Positions 41,427 to 51,030 of a stretch of 64,000 bases of DNA are shown here, in pieces. Position numbers and translations under genes: made by a program. Location of the stretch: NCBI GenBank assembly GCA_030706385.1, contig JAUZOQ010000005.1, positions 1 through 64,000 on the forward strand, written 5' to 3'. This DNA comes from Bacteroidota bacterium. GTDB lineage: Bacteria > Bacteroidota > Ignavibacteria > Palsa-1295. The notes below the pieces were generated by a model. It saw nothing but the letters and a program-made list of their open reading frames with translations, was not told the DNA's origin and made no database searches. Every line of letters starts with the position of its first letter. Position 1 is the stretch's first letter.

Positions 41427-43961
41427 ATGAACACATCACTCTTACAATGTCATCGCGAGGCATCCGCTTCCTCCTTGGAAAGTAATCTCTCCGACAAAGG
41501 CAAAAGCTTGCTTCAGGCTCTTCGCACGATTGGAGCAATATGTGCGATAGCCATGCTTATTGTATGCTTTCAGAGTAGCTCCTTCGCGCAGACACCGGGG
41601 GAGCAAGAATACACTGTACTTGGCGTAAGTGTGGAGGGGAATGAGTCAGGAAGTGCCGAGACGATAATTGCTCAAAGCGGGATCAGGAAAGGTGATAAGG
41701 TTACCATCCCTTCGGATGAGGTACGCCGTGCCATCACAAGGCTATGGCAGCAGAATATTTTTTCCGATGTGAATATTGAGGCTACAAAGATCATTCCGCA
41801 AGATGGCGGAACGCTCGGAGTTTATCTGACGATCAAGGTTAAGGAATTCCGCCATTGTGATTCCGTTATCATCGATGGTTACAAACACCTTTCACTTTCC
41901 GATATTGAAAAGACTTTTACCTTCTACAAGAACGATTTCCTCCGCCCATGGGAAGTTGCAAATATCAAAGAGAAGATCAAAGCTGCCTATGTCAAAGAAG
42001 GATATCAATACGCCGATATCACTTCCGAGGTAAAGCCCGTTAATGACGGTACAGGGAAGGTTCATCTGTATCTGCACATCAATGAAGGCACGGAGGTGAC
42101 GATCCGCCATATCGATTTTACCGGGAATACGAATGTATCTTCGAGCGATCTGCGAGGAGCGATGGATGATACGCATGAAAAACCTCACTTCCCTTCCTTC
42201 AAAGCCATATTCCATAGCGGTACGTTCGATGAGAAGAAACTTGCGGACGATAAGCAGAAGATCCTCGCATTTTACCGGACGAAGGGCTATCGCGATGCAG
42301 CTATTCTGGGCGATTCGATCTGGGTCACGGATAAGGAAGATCTCAATATCCTGATCAATGTCTACGAAGGCCCTCAGTATTACCTGCGCAATATCTCCAT
42401 CATCGGCAACGAAGTGTTCAGCGAGGCTGAGATCCGAACCAATCTCGGATTCAAGAAGGGCGATGTTTATAATGTCGAGAAATTTCAGTTGAACTTGAAA
42501 GGCCCGACGCAGGATTTTATCGATGTCGGTTCGCTCTACTATGACCGAGGGTATATTGTCAATATCGAACCGGTTGAGAGTATCGTCCCGAAGAAAGAGG
42601 GCGATACCGGCCCGGATTCTCTCGATATTGCCATCCACATCAACGAAGGCAAGCGACATTATCTGCGGAATATCGATATCGCCGGAAATACGAAGACGAA
42701 AGATTATGTGATCCGCCGCGAGCTCTATACGCGCCCTGGAGATCCATTTAGCCGCTCAGCGATCATCCGTTCGCTTCGGCAGCTTGCGCAGCTGAATTAT
42801 TTCAATCAGGAAAAACTTGTGCCCGATGTGAAGCCTGTTGCCGATGCAACAGAATTCGATGTGACGTATAATGTCGAAGAAAAATCCAGCGATACCTTTA
42901 ATGCCTCATTAGGATATGGCGGCTCGTTGGGACTAACCGGATCGATCGGCGTCTCCTTCAATAATTTTGATATCGCCGATCCGCTTCATGGCGGAGCCGG
43001 CCAGATCGCAAGTGTTTCGGCTGAGTTCGGACAGCTTAATTACCGCACGCTTTCGATCAGCTTTACCGAGCCCTGGCTCTGGCAAGAGCCGACGGCTCTG
43101 GGTTTTTCGATCTTTAACCAGCAAAGTAATATCTATTACAGCATCGTTCGCACGGGCGCCACGATCTCGATCGGACGCCGCTTCCGTGTGCCCGATGATT
43201 TCTTCCGCGGCGATTGGACATTGCTCGGCCAGCATTCCGATATTACTTCCGGAGGCGGTATCTACACTCCCGGAATTCATGACGAAATCAGTTTGCAACA
43301 GGTGATCTCCCGGAATTCCACCGATGATCCGCTCTTTCCAGCCGGAGGATCCGATCTCTCTTTCCTTACGAAGATCGCTTATCTGCCGACGAAATCGATT
43401 CCGCCGAACGAGCCGGCAAATTATTATAAAGTCGGTTTCACTTTGAAGTTTTATACAACACTTGCGCAGTTCAATCCGACTAATAAATTAGTCCTTGCAA
43501 CAGTAGCCGATGTCGGTCAGCTTGGCGGCATCAGCGGTGCACCGTTTGTTCCTCCGCAGGAACGCTTCACCATGGGCGGTTCGGGTTTAGCGACCGGATT
43601 CTATACTGTTCCGCTGCGTGGATATAACGACGCATCGATCGGCATTCAGACTGCGCCCGGATCGACATATTCTCAGGGTGGATTATTCTATAATCGTTAC
43701 GTCGCTGAGCTTCGCTTCCAGATTTCGCGCGAACCGATTCCGATTTTTGTTGAGGCCTTTGCCGAAGCAGGAAATGTCTGGGCAGATTTTTCGAATAGCG
43801 ATCCGTTCTCGTTGAAACGAGCGGCAGGATTTGGAGCCCGCGTTCAAGTCCCGGCTGTCGGACTTATCGGTATTGACCTAGGTTACGGATTTGATAGCAA
43901 CGTGCCGTTCGGCCCGGTCAGCGGCTGGCATACACATTTCCAGTTCGGAAGATTCTTCTAA
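41427..43961 (+). CDS. bamA: Outer-membrane assembly factor BamA
   Basis: 844 residues. A long N-terminal leader places the signal segment at about 35-55 (GAICAIAMLIVCFQSSSFAQ). Five POTRA repeats follow (about 60-460; recurring G-N patterns such as IDFTGNTNVSSSDLRGAM and IDIAGNTKTKDYVIRRELYT). The Omp85 barrel spans about 470-844, with SLGYGGSLGLTGSIGVSFNN and a terminal aromatic FQFGRFF. It inserts beta-barrels into the outer membrane. The N-terminus may be shorter if a later start is used. Co-transcribed with uppS. Confidence 0.95.
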   Translation: MNTSLLQCHREASASSLESNLSDKGKSLLQALRTIGAICAIAMLIVCFQSSSFAQTPGEQEYTVLGVSVEGNESGSAETIIAQSGIRKGDKVTIPSDEVRRAITRLWQQNIFSDVNIEATKIIPQDGGTLGVYLTIKVKEFRHCDSVIIDGYKHLSLSDIEKTFTFYKNDFLRPWEVANIKEKIKAAYVKEGYQYADITSEVKPVNDGTGKVHLYLHINEGTEVTIRHIDFTGNTNVSSSDLRGAMDDTHEKPHFPSFKAIFHSGTFDEKKLADDKQKILAFYRTKGYRDAAILGDSIWVTDKEDLNILINVYEGPQYYLRNISIIGNEVFSEAEIRTNLGFKKGDVYNVEKFQLNLKGPTQDFIDVGSLYYDRGYIVNIEPVESIVPKKEGDTGPDSLDIAIHINEGKRHYLRNIDIAGNTKTKDYVIRRELYTRPGDPFSRSAIIRSLRQLAQLNYFNQEKLVPDVKPVADATEFDVTYNVEEKSSDTFNASLGYGGSLGLTGSIGVSFNNFDIADPLHGGAGQIASVSAEFGQLNYRTLSISFTEPWLWQEPTALGFSIFNQQSNIYYSIVRTGATISIGRRFRVPDDFFRGDWTLLGQHSDITSGGGIYTPGIHDEISLQQVISRNSTDDPLFPAGGSDLSFLTKIAYLPTKSIPPNEPANYYKVGFTLKFYTTLAQFNPTNKLVLATVADVGQLGGISGAPFVPPQERFTMGGSGLATGFYTVPLRGYNDASIGIQTAPGSTYSQGGLFYNRYVAELRFQISREPIPIFVEAFAEAGNVWADFSNSDPFSLKRAAGFGARVQVPAVGLIGIDLGYGFDSNVPFGPVSGWHTHFQFGRFF

Positions 43962-44006
43962 GAGTGCAGGAGCAAATAGTCACGTAATCGGCAAGTGCCG
44001 GTGGAT

Positions 44007-44741
44007 TTAGTATTTATCCAGATTGATCGCATACTGAGCAGTGAGGATCAGCCCTGCATGACCGAATGTACCGTCATTGTAGTAATTCGGAATCCTTGAA
44101 ACATCGGGCAGGCCCAACCCTCCGTTGAATCCAAGCATAAAACTGAGCGAATTCTTTTCTAGCGGAATGCGGAGGCCAATATCGTATTCGAACTCGATGA
44201 TTCCGTATGAATTGTGGCTGCCAATACCTTCGGCATCACCAAGCGTTACTCGGTACGCTCCGATGAGAGCGACCTTGGAGAGACTCGTATAGTTTGTCTT
44301 GTTCCCAAAACCAAGAGCCAGGATAACAAGCGATCCCGACCTGGACACGGAATCGTTGTAATTCTTATAGTAATTGAAACCTCTCGTGCCTACTTCAAAA
44401 TACCATCCTCCATATAATTCACGGCTGAGCGAACGCGGACCGAAACGGAAAACATCTCCGTGCTGCGTCTGATGAATTCCTAAAGCCCATGCATCGTAGT
44501 AAAAATCAAATCCTGCATTCGCCTTATCGATGAAACCATCATGCGCATTTGCACCGCCGATAATCGGAAATCCTGCAGAAAACACGAAACCATAGGGAAG
44601 TGCTAGCGATGCCGTCTTCCATGTTTCCGGGTTGCCTTCCGATTGATCGACAGTTCGTTCGTTCGGCGTTTGAGCAACGAGATGACCGCAGACTATGAGC
44701 AATACTAATGCTGCGAGAAATCCTCTTGAAGCGAGTTTCAT
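44007..44741 (-). CDS. Predicted outer-membrane barrel protein, paralogue of the 45582 gene
   Basis: 244 residues with a signal peptide (GFLAALVLLIVCGHLVAQ). The mature part shares WKTASLALPYGFVFSAGFPI, GIHQTQHG and SRELYGGWYFEVGTRGF patterns with the product of 45582-46325. It is rich in alternating beta strands and ends in YAINLDKY. No known domain. It is the last gene of a three-gene minus-strand unit in which a lipoprotein lies between two paralogues. Confidence 0.7.
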   Translation of the reverse strand: MKLASRGFLAALVLLIVCGHLVAQTPNERTVDQSEGNPETWKTASLALPYGFVFSAGFPIIGGANAHDGFIDKANAGFDFYYDAWALGIHQTQHGDVFRFGPRSLSRELYGGWYFEVGTRGFNYYKNYNDSVSRSGSLVILALGFGNKTNYTSLSKVALIGAYRVTLGDAEGIGSHNSYGIIEFEYDIGLRIPLEKNSLSFMLGFNGGLGLPDVSRIPNYYNDGTFGHAGLILTAQYAINLDKY

Positions 44742-44770
44742 GTTACATGTTGAATAGTTGTGCGAGACTC

Positions 44771-45562
44771 TCAGAGACGTTTTTTCTTTTTCTCGCCTTT
44801 CGAGGGAAATTCCTTGAAGCTGTCATGCCACATCGGCGGATCGAAGATCACCTTCGCTGCATGAGAAGCTGCTTCCATATAACTATCGCCCGAGCACTCG
44901 TAGAGTGCTTTCGGAACGGCGATTGTAAAAGGCTCATTGTAGAAATTGATCACATGAGCATTTTCGACGACTCCATAATATGAATTCTTCCAGAGTTCTT
45001 CTCCGTTCGATACATTGAAGAATCCCGAATTGGTAATATACATATACCCTTCGTAGACGTTGATATGCGTCGTCCGCGTATTCCATCCGTAGGTCACACC
45101 GGCGACTTTTGACCACTGATTGAACCCGGTATAGTAGGCAATGAATACTCCGTCATAGCCTTGCTTCTTTGCATCGGCAATGCAATCTTCCAGAGTAACT
45201 TTCTCTCCCTGTGGCAGATTGGTCGAAGCATGAGCCGTATATCCTCTATCGAGCAGCTCTTTCGTAATGGCGTTCGCCAATTCAAGACTCGGACCGCTGT
45301 TGGCCGTATCGGGATAGAATTTCGCACCCTGCTGCACTTCATCAGGAAATACGGAGGTCGATTCGAGAAAGTTGTAGACGCCGCCACGTGTCTCGCCGTT
45401 GGAGAATACATAGACACCTACCGATTTCATCTGGTGAACTTCAGATGTATCGCCTAATGAGGTGTGGAAAAAGTCGCCTTTGTTGCCGACGAATAGTCCG
45501 CTGCAGGATGAGAGCAGTAGCGATGCTGTGCAGAGAACGAAGATGGATAATTTGTTTTTCAT
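44771..45562 (-). CDS. Predicted lipoprotein of unknown function
   Basis: 263 residues from the ATG at 45560-45562; an ATG at 45595 overlaps the previous gene. Signal with lipobox LLSSC near residue 20. A Rossmann-like alternation of strands and helices (VGVYVFSNGETRGGVYN, LANAITKELLDRGYTAHAST, YDGVFIAYYTGF) is reminiscent of CsgG/DUF4136-style envelope lipoproteins, but this is only a resemblance. Lys-rich C-terminus. It is sandwiched between two paralogous outer-membrane genes with gaps of 19 and 29 bases. Confidence 0.7.
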   Translation of the reverse strand: MKNKLSIFVLCTASLLLSSCSGLFVGNKGDFFHTSLGDTSEVHQMKSVGVYVFSNGETRGGVYNFLESTSVFPDEVQQGAKFYPDTANSGPSLELANAITKELLDRGYTAHASTNLPQGEKVTLEDCIADAKKQGYDGVFIAYYTGFNQWSKVAGVTYGWNTRTTHINVYEGYMYITNSGFFNVSNGEELWKNSYYGVVENAHVINFYNEPFTIAVPKALYECSGDSYMEAASHAAKVIFDPPMWHDSFKEFPSKGEKKKKRL

Positions 45563-45581
45563 AGGAAGTGAATGCTGAAGA

Positions 45582-46325
45582 TTATTGATTATCAAAATTA
45601 AGTGCGAACTGCGTCGTAAGTTTTATTCCCCAAAATCCGTGAGGTTTGGGATCGCTGGAATCCGAGGCAACGGGGCTATCGATATCGGGAAATCCGCCGC
45701 CACCATAGATGCGCGCATAGATCGACAGGGCGTTCTTTGCCATTGGGATCCGAACTCCGACATCGTATTCGGCTTCAGCAATGAAGAAGTGATCATCTCC
45801 GACACCGACGGCATATCCGAGATTAACTCCATAGCCACCCATAAGGGGGACTGTAGCGGAGTTTACTGCTTTCTCAGCATAATATCCGAATACATACGTC
45901 GTAGCTGAGACCCGGCTTGTATCATTGACCGATTGATCCAGGATTGAGTTATATGTGCTCGTGAAATGACTATAGGTTCTCGATCCTATTTCAAAGAACC
46001 AGCCGCTTGCCATATCTCTGCTTATGGAACGTGGACTGATCCGGAATCCGGCGCCATGCTCCGTCTGATGATAGCCGAGCGACCATGCATCGTAATAGGC
46101 ATCGATACCGAAGGCAATCTTATCACCAAAGCCCATGTTGGCATTCGGTCCTCCGACAATGGGATATCCGAACGAGCCGATAAATCCGAACGGCGTCGGA
46201 AGAGAGGAAGTCTTCCAATCTTCAGGGCTAATGTCGTATTTGTCTTTTGGGTTTTGCGCTAAGGCATGTGAACAGGTTAAGACGAACAATGCCGCTATAA
46301 GCAGCCGGGGAATATTTATCTTCAT
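45582..46325 (-). CDS. Predicted outer-membrane barrel protein, first gene of the three-gene unit
   Basis: 247 residues with a signal peptide (LLIAALFVLTCSHALAQ). Shares with its paralogue the block PEDWKTSSLPTPFGFIGSFG, YYDAWSLGYHQTEHG and SGWFFEIGSRTY. The C-terminal strand ends FALNFDNQ. No domain recognised; the strand pattern fits a small barrel. The operon promoter should lie in 46326-46559, the region shared with the divergent HtrA gene. Confidence 0.7.
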   Translation of the reverse strand: MKINIPRLLIAALFVLTCSHALAQNPKDKYDISPEDWKTSSLPTPFGFIGSFGYPIVGGPNANMGFGDKIAFGIDAYYDAWSLGYHQTEHGAGFRISPRSISRDMASGWFFEIGSRTYSHFTSTYNSILDQSVNDTSRVSATTYVFGYYAEKAVNSATVPLMGGYGVNLGYAVGVGDDHFFIAEAEYDVGVRIPMAKNALSIYARIYGGGGFPDIDSPVASDSSDPKPHGFWGIKLTTQFALNFDNQ

Positions 46326-46559
46326 GTGGCTCTCGGGGATGGTTAATTGTATGGTATCCCTAACATTAAAAGAAATCCGACTAACAACTCTTTCCTACCA
46401 ATGCATAGGAACGCTTACAAATATAGATAATAATTATCTTTGTCTCTTACAAATTTAGAAAATAAAATTCGAAGATCGAAGAAAAACTGCATGAATAATC
46501 GGCACTCCACTTCGAATCATTCATATATTTGCAGATCATTATTCATCTTCAGTTCAATT

Positions 46560-48020
46560 ATGTACCAGTCCAGAGTGTTGCCACGCGCCATCGGTATTGC
46601 CGCAGTATTTTTCCTTTTCGCTTCTTTGTGCTCAATGAATCTCTTCGCAGAGCAGAAGAAAACTACGCTTGCTCCGACTAAGAAGCCAAACGGAGCGCAT
46701 ACCTTTGCCGATTTTTCGTTCGTCGGGAAAAAGGTCGTACCTGCAATTGTAAACATCACTGTGCCGATGTCGAAGACGAGCGAGAAGCGTTTGGAATACT
46801 ACAAGCAGTATTACAAATCCTTCGGTGATGATATCGATATCGATAAATATAGACATCAGTCGATTGGCTCTGGAGTGATCTTTTCTCCGGAAGGATATAT
46901 CGTGACAAATAATCACGTAGTCGATGATGTCTACGAAGATAGTATTCTTGTCACTCTCAATGACGGAAGGTCGTATTATGCCGATCTTCTTGGAACAGAT
47001 AAATCTACCGATCTTGCCGTTCTCCGCATCTATGGAAAAGATTTCCCCTACGTTTCTTTTGCTAATAGCGATAGCTTGATGGTCGGCGATTGGGTTGTTG
47101 CCGTCGGCAGTCCGCTCGGCTTGAATTCTACCGTTACAACAGGCATTGTCAGCGCGCTGAACCGCGATGCTAATATGAAGAAGGATGACGATAAGACGAT
47201 CCGGAATTTCATCCAGGTCGATGCAGCGATCAATCCGGGCAATAGCGGTGGCGGGCTGTTCGATCTTGATGGAGCACTCGTCGGTATTAACTGGGGAATA
47301 TGGACGAACACGGGATATTTTCTCGGTTACGGATTTTCCATTCCGGGAAATTTAGTACGCAATGTTATCGAAGATCTTATTCCCGATGGAAAGATCCAGC
47401 GTGCAACATTGGGAATCGGTGCATCCGATCTGACTGAAATGAAATGCCAGGCAATTCAGCTCGATCGGGCAAGTGCCGTTCAGGTCGATGAATTCGATAA
47501 AGGAAGTGCAGCCGATCTTGCAGGGCTGAAGGCGAAGGATGTTATCCTCAGTGTTAACGGTTTTCCTATCCGCAATGCAAGCGACTTGCAAAGCATGATG
47601 GCCATGCATGCTATCGGCGATAAGATCGATCTGAAAGTCTGGCGCGATCAGAAGGAGCTACCACTCACCGCTACTCTTCAGGCCGGAGATGAGTTGCCCA
47701 CCGATTATATCCGCAGAGAGCGCGTTGGGTCGCTGGGAATCGATCCAGGTCCCTTTCCGGTCGATACTGCTCGAGTCTATGGCTGGACAGCTACTGCAGG
47801 AGTGGAGATCGAACGGGAGTCGGACTTTAGTGCTGCGTTGAAAGCAGGCCTAGTCAATGGAGATGTGATAGTAGCAGCAGGGGGAACACCAATAGCAAGT
47901 GCGGATGATCTTTCTCAGAAGCTCTCTTCTGCCAAACCGGGCCAAGTCATTAGCATAAGCGTTCTGCGCGGCAAAGAAAAGATCACGAAAGATGTGATCT
48001 TACAGAGCAAAGCGAAGTAA
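46560..48020 (+). CDS. HtrA/DegP-type serine protease with two PDZ domains
   Basis: 486 residues from the ATG at 46560, which begins a signal peptide (AIGIAAVFFLFASLCSMNLF); the open frame extends upstream without support. Triad H119 (TNNHVVDD), D151 (STDLAVLRI) and S229 (NPGNSGGGL) are intact. PDZ1 lies at about 300-380 (GSAADLAGLKAKDVILSVNG) and PDZ2 at about 400-485 (ALKAGLVNGDVIVAAGG). Role: periplasmic protein quality control. Divergent from the outer-membrane/lipoprotein unit and convergent with GNAT, five bases apart. Confidence 0.94.
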   Translation: MYQSRVLPRAIGIAAVFFLFASLCSMNLFAEQKKTTLAPTKKPNGAHTFADFSFVGKKVVPAIVNITVPMSKTSEKRLEYYKQYYKSFGDDIDIDKYRHQSIGSGVIFSPEGYIVTNNHVVDDVYEDSILVTLNDGRSYYADLLGTDKSTDLAVLRIYGKDFPYVSFANSDSLMVGDWVVAVGSPLGLNSTVTTGIVSALNRDANMKKDDDKTIRNFIQVDAAINPGNSGGGLFDLDGALVGINWGIWTNTGYFLGYGFSIPGNLVRNVIEDLIPDGKIQRATLGIGASDLTEMKCQAIQLDRASAVQVDEFDKGSAADLAGLKAKDVILSVNGFPIRNASDLQSMMAMHAIGDKIDLKVWRDQKELPLTATLQAGDELPTDYIRRERVGSLGIDPGPFPVDTARVYGWTATAGVEIERESDFSAALKAGLVNGDVIVAAGGTPIASADDLSQKLSSAKPGQVISISVLRGKEKITKDVILQSKAK

Positions 48021-48025
48021 TTACT

Positions 48026-48499
48026 TTATCGCAGATCGATATCAAATTCCAGACGGGCTTCAAGACGGCTCGTGTGACGAAACATCATTATACATTCATG
48101 CTGCTCTCTGCCATAGCGCTCTAATCTTTCGACAAGAAACATAGGCGCTTTTACCAGCTCTATTCGGTGAAAGCCGATTCTTCCGTAAAACGATGCCAGG
48201 TGCGGCGGATTAATGCAATAGCATGGTGTATCTCCGATCTCAACATCAAGTAATCCCAGCAATGCCTTACCGATCCCCTGTCGTTGGAACTCGGGAAGAA
48301 CCATCATACCCCGCAAGACGAGAACTCCATTTTCAAGGCAAAGCCTAACTCCACCGATGGGTCTCCCACCTTCACTCGCTAAAAAACAAACATCTTCATC
48401 CTTAATACCGCCATGATATCCGATAGCTTCATACACCGCGGCTATCTCCGGATATCGACCTTTCGAGACTTTTTGAATTTCGAGCGCACTTCGACCCAT
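48026..48499 (-). CDS. GNAT-family N-acetyltransferase
   Basis: 157 residues. Acetyl-CoA-binding loop PEFQRQGIGKALLGLL and the preceding strand LRGMMVL are typical; the C-terminal INPPHLASFYGRIGFHRIEL is motif B. Substrate unknown (small molecule or protein amine). It lies 12 bases after the FAH-family gene on the same strand, so it is likely in one transcript with it. Confidence 0.9.
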   Translation of the reverse strand: MGRSALEIQKVSKGRYPEIAAVYEAIGYHGGIKDEDVCFLASEGGRPIGGVRLCLENGVLVLRGMMVLPEFQRQGIGKALLGLLDVEIGDTPCYCINPPHLASFYGRIGFHRIELVKAPMFLVERLERYGREQHECIMMFRHTSRLEARLEFDIDLR

Positions 48500-48511
48500 A
48501 GCTAGTCTACT

Positions 48512-49609
48512 CTATTTCTCCGCCACCACCCGATTCGTCAGATCGCCAAGCATTTCGATCGAGCACGTTACTTCCTCTCCGGGTTTGACCCATCGGTTAT
48601 CGTAGACTTTCGAACCGTTTAGTTCTAAGAAGCAGCCTGTGCCGACGGTGCCGGAACCGATGACATCTCCGGGATAGAGCGTCACACCATAACTTGCGCG
48701 TTCGATGATCTGTGCAAACGTCCATGTCATATCCTTAAGATTGCCACGGGAGACTTCTTCGGTTCCGATCCGGCATGTCATCGTAAGATCGTAGCGTTCA
48801 CCTTTCGGGCCTGGAATTCTTCGCGATACAAGCTCATCTTTCGTCACCAGGTATGGCCCGATCGCTGTTGCAAAATCTTTTCCTTTGGCCGGTCCGAGTG
48901 AAAGCTTCATTTCTTCCATCTGCAATGCGCGTGCACTCCAATCGTTCATCACCATGTATCCGAAGATATACTCGTCCGCATGTTCTGCGCTGATGTTACG
49001 TCCTTCTTTGCCGATAACGATCGCCGCTTCAAGTTCGAAGTCAAGTTTTTTCAGTTGCTCGGGCATCACTGACATTTCGCCCGGACCAATGACGGCCTGA
49101 TGATTGGTGAAATAGAAGACGGGGAATTCATCGAACTCCGGGATCATCTCCACTCCGCGATTGCGCCTGGCAGCTTCGACATGCTGCCGGAAGGCATAGC
49201 CATCTCGCATCGAAGTGGGCCGAGGCACGGGAGCATAGAGCTGAGCCTCGCCGAGTTTCCATGCTATCTGGTAACCGTTATTGAGTTCATCAAAACTCCG
49301 CTTGCTGCACCATTCATGCACTTCTATTGCCCGTTGCAATGCTTCCTCTCCGAGAGCAAGGAGCGTGATGATATCGGAAGGAATTGATCGAATCTGTTTT
49401 TCCTCCATACGCATAGCGTAGTTGAGGGAGGCCGATTCCACATCAACAATATGATCGCCGATGAGAAATCCCAGTCGCCCTATCGGCGCAAGCGGATGAT
49501 GGACATCTTTGTTCCACACGGAAAATGCATCGCCGAGCGTGCCCTTGAACGAAGTTGCAGCGCTGTATTTCGGAGATTGTACGGAGCCCTTGAACGTTAC
49601 GAATTTCAT
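48512..49609 (-). CDS. Fumarylacetoacetate hydrolase-family protein
   Basis: 365 residues from the ATG at 49607-49609; the upstream extension is not supported. The FAH fold is seen in the metal-ligand and substrate motifs LDFELEAAIVIGKEGRNISA (E pair), MNDWSARALQMEEMKLSLGP, KGKDFATAIGPYLV and YPGDVIGSGTVGTGCFLE. The family cleaves C-C bonds of beta-diketo acids in aromatic catabolism (fumarylacetoacetase or acylpyruvase type). The exact substrate cannot be set; no homogentisate genes are nearby. Confidence 0.9.
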   Translation of the reverse strand: MKFVTFKGSVQSPKYSAATSFKGTLGDAFSVWNKDVHHPLAPIGRLGFLIGDHIVDVESASLNYAMRMEEKQIRSIPSDIITLLALGEEALQRAIEVHEWCSKRSFDELNNGYQIAWKLGEAQLYAPVPRPTSMRDGYAFRQHVEAARRNRGVEMIPEFDEFPVFYFTNHQAVIGPGEMSVMPEQLKKLDFELEAAIVIGKEGRNISAEHADEYIFGYMVMNDWSARALQMEEMKLSLGPAKGKDFATAIGPYLVTKDELVSRRIPGPKGERYDLTMTCRIGTEEVSRGNLKDMTWTFAQIIERASYGVTLYPGDVIGSGTVGTGCFLELNGSKVYDNRWVKPGEEVTCSIEMLGDLTNRVVAEK

Positions 49610-49661
49610 CGGTGGTGTGCTTGAATAATAAACAAAAATACGGTAACTCGCTATAAACAAT

Positions 49662-49685
49662 AAGGGCATGCCCAAACATGCCCTT
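49662..49685 (-). terminator. Intrinsic terminator between the 49709 lipoprotein gene and the FAH gene
   Basis: Perfect nine-base arms AAGGGCATG (49662-49670) and CATGCCCTT (49677-49685) around six bases, about 24 bases after the minus-strand stop codon. The downstream minus-strand sequence is ATTGTTTATAG, moderately T-rich. Confidence 0.8.
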
Positions 49686-49708
49686 GACCTGAGAAAATTG
49701 ATGACTGC

Positions 49709-50440
49709 TTACTTGCCCATTCCGGGAGAGGGCATATTCATCCCAACTTCCTGGATCTTAATGTCGGCCGGCACTTCAAACTTGCTCGCAGGGATCGAGG
49801 GATTCTCCTCGATCGAAGTTACGTGACTTTTGATCGACATCTTCCCCATCGTCATATCCATTTTCATTGGCTCGACGTTCCAGAATATCCAGGATTTCCC
49901 GCTCATTCCCATACCCTTCGAGCCACCCGTATACTCATAAACCTTGCATTCTTTACCGAGGATCGTTTCCGTGCCTTCTTCCTTGATTCCCATTTCCTTC
50001 TTCATATCTTCGCCCATATTCTTGAAATCCATGTTTGCAGGAATGGCGAACTTCATCTTTGTGCCGGTCTTCTTATCCATGTCAAATGAATAGAGCCATC
50101 CGTCCTTAATGATCTTCATTTGGGTTGTTTTCACCGATGTTTTGCCAAAGCTGATCGTGTTAGAATTCTCCTCACAGATCTTTGCGCCATAATCGTCGAA
50201 ATACTTTGTTGTCGTCCCTTTCATCCCCATTGTTTCGGTCTCTCCGTGAATGATACCGGATTTGACAGGGTATTTCCCCGCCATGGGGTTTGCTCCTGGG
50301 CTCGAGGCAGTTGGTTGCGAGGTTGTTGCGGCTGCTTTTGTCGAATCGGATGGTGCTGACGTGTCGGATTTTTTTCCGCACGCTGAAAGTGTGAGGGCAG
50401 AGAAAGCAACTGCGAATGCGAAAAGAATAGAGTGTTTCAT
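49709..50440 (-). CDS. Predicted lipoprotein, Met/Lys-rich, unknown function
   Basis: 243 residues from the ATG at 50438-50440; upstream codons belong to the divergent promoter region. Lipobox-like LTLSAC near residue 20, then a Ser/Thr/Ala linker. The mature domain (about 55-243) has repeated Met/Lys/Gly-rich segments (GTTTKYFDDYGAKICEE, YEYTGGSKGMGMSGKSW, MKMDMTMGKM), similar in style to DUF4412-type beta-sandwich lipoproteins. Function unknown. Ends at a good terminator. Confidence 0.7.
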   Translation of the reverse strand: MKHSILFAFAVAFSALTLSACGKKSDTSAPSDSTKAAATTSQPTASSPGANPMAGKYPVKSGIIHGETETMGMKGTTTKYFDDYGAKICEENSNTISFGKTSVKTTQMKIIKDGWLYSFDMDKKTGTKMKFAIPANMDFKNMGEDMKKEMGIKEEGTETILGKECKVYEYTGGSKGMGMSGKSWIFWNVEPMKMDMTMGKMSIKSHVTSIEENPSIPASKFEVPADIKIQEVGMNMPSPGMGK

Positions 50441-50606
50441 GAATGTATCGTTGATGTGTAGAAGAAAGAAGTTGCGGGCTTTGGCAAGAATTTCCCGCTT
50501 TCGGCCCCGATAAACGAGAAGAAATTCCCCGATGGATAAGGAACTGAGTGTAAAAATAATACATTTTGAGCGGGTATTTTTCATTTGCATCAATTGTCTT
50601 ACATCT

Positions 50607-50987
50607 ATGAATCGTTACCTTTCAATTCTATCATTTGTAATTCTACTCTCGGCATGTTCGAAGAAAGAGGACAAGCCGGCTAATGCCAGCGACAGCCTGC
50701 TATCCAAGCCGATGACGGTTGATCCTATACCCGAGGCCCAGAAGAAAGATACGGCGAGTGGACTCCTGATCGATCAGGCACGCTTCCGCTCTCCGGAACA
50801 TGAAGCTCTGTTGCAGCGCTTCGAAGTCTATGATGTGGTTAATATTTATCACGATTTCAAATCGATCCGTAAACCCGGGATCACACAAGCGCAGATCGAT
50901 TCTTTCGATAAGGCCAAGAAGATCTCCGTCGATGAGTTGAAGGCCGTTCTCGAAGAAGGCGATAGACTTGGATGGTCGAAACACTAA
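50607..50987 (+). CDS. Small lipoprotein of unknown function
   Basis: 126 residues from the ATG at 50607, which starts the signal peptide (YLSILSFVILLSAC) with a clear lipobox LLSAC; the open frame from 50532 adds a leader overlapping the divergent promoter. The mature part is charged and helical (QAQIDSFDKAKKISVDELKA). No family recognised. Divergent from the other lipoprotein gene. Confidence 0.65.
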   Translation: MNRYLSILSFVILLSACSKKEDKPANASDSLLSKPMTVDPIPEAQKKDTASGLLIDQARFRSPEHEALLQRFEVYDVVNIYHDFKSIRKPGITQAQIDSFDKAKKISVDELKAVLEEGDRLGWSKH

Positions 50988-51030
50988 AGAATCGAAACCG
51001 AAGTTTTAACTTTCATCAGACGATACTTTC

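Noticed and set aside
41892-42659. 255-residue open frame on the minus strand
   Set aside because: Antisense to the POTRA region of bamA; composition typical of a shadow frame.
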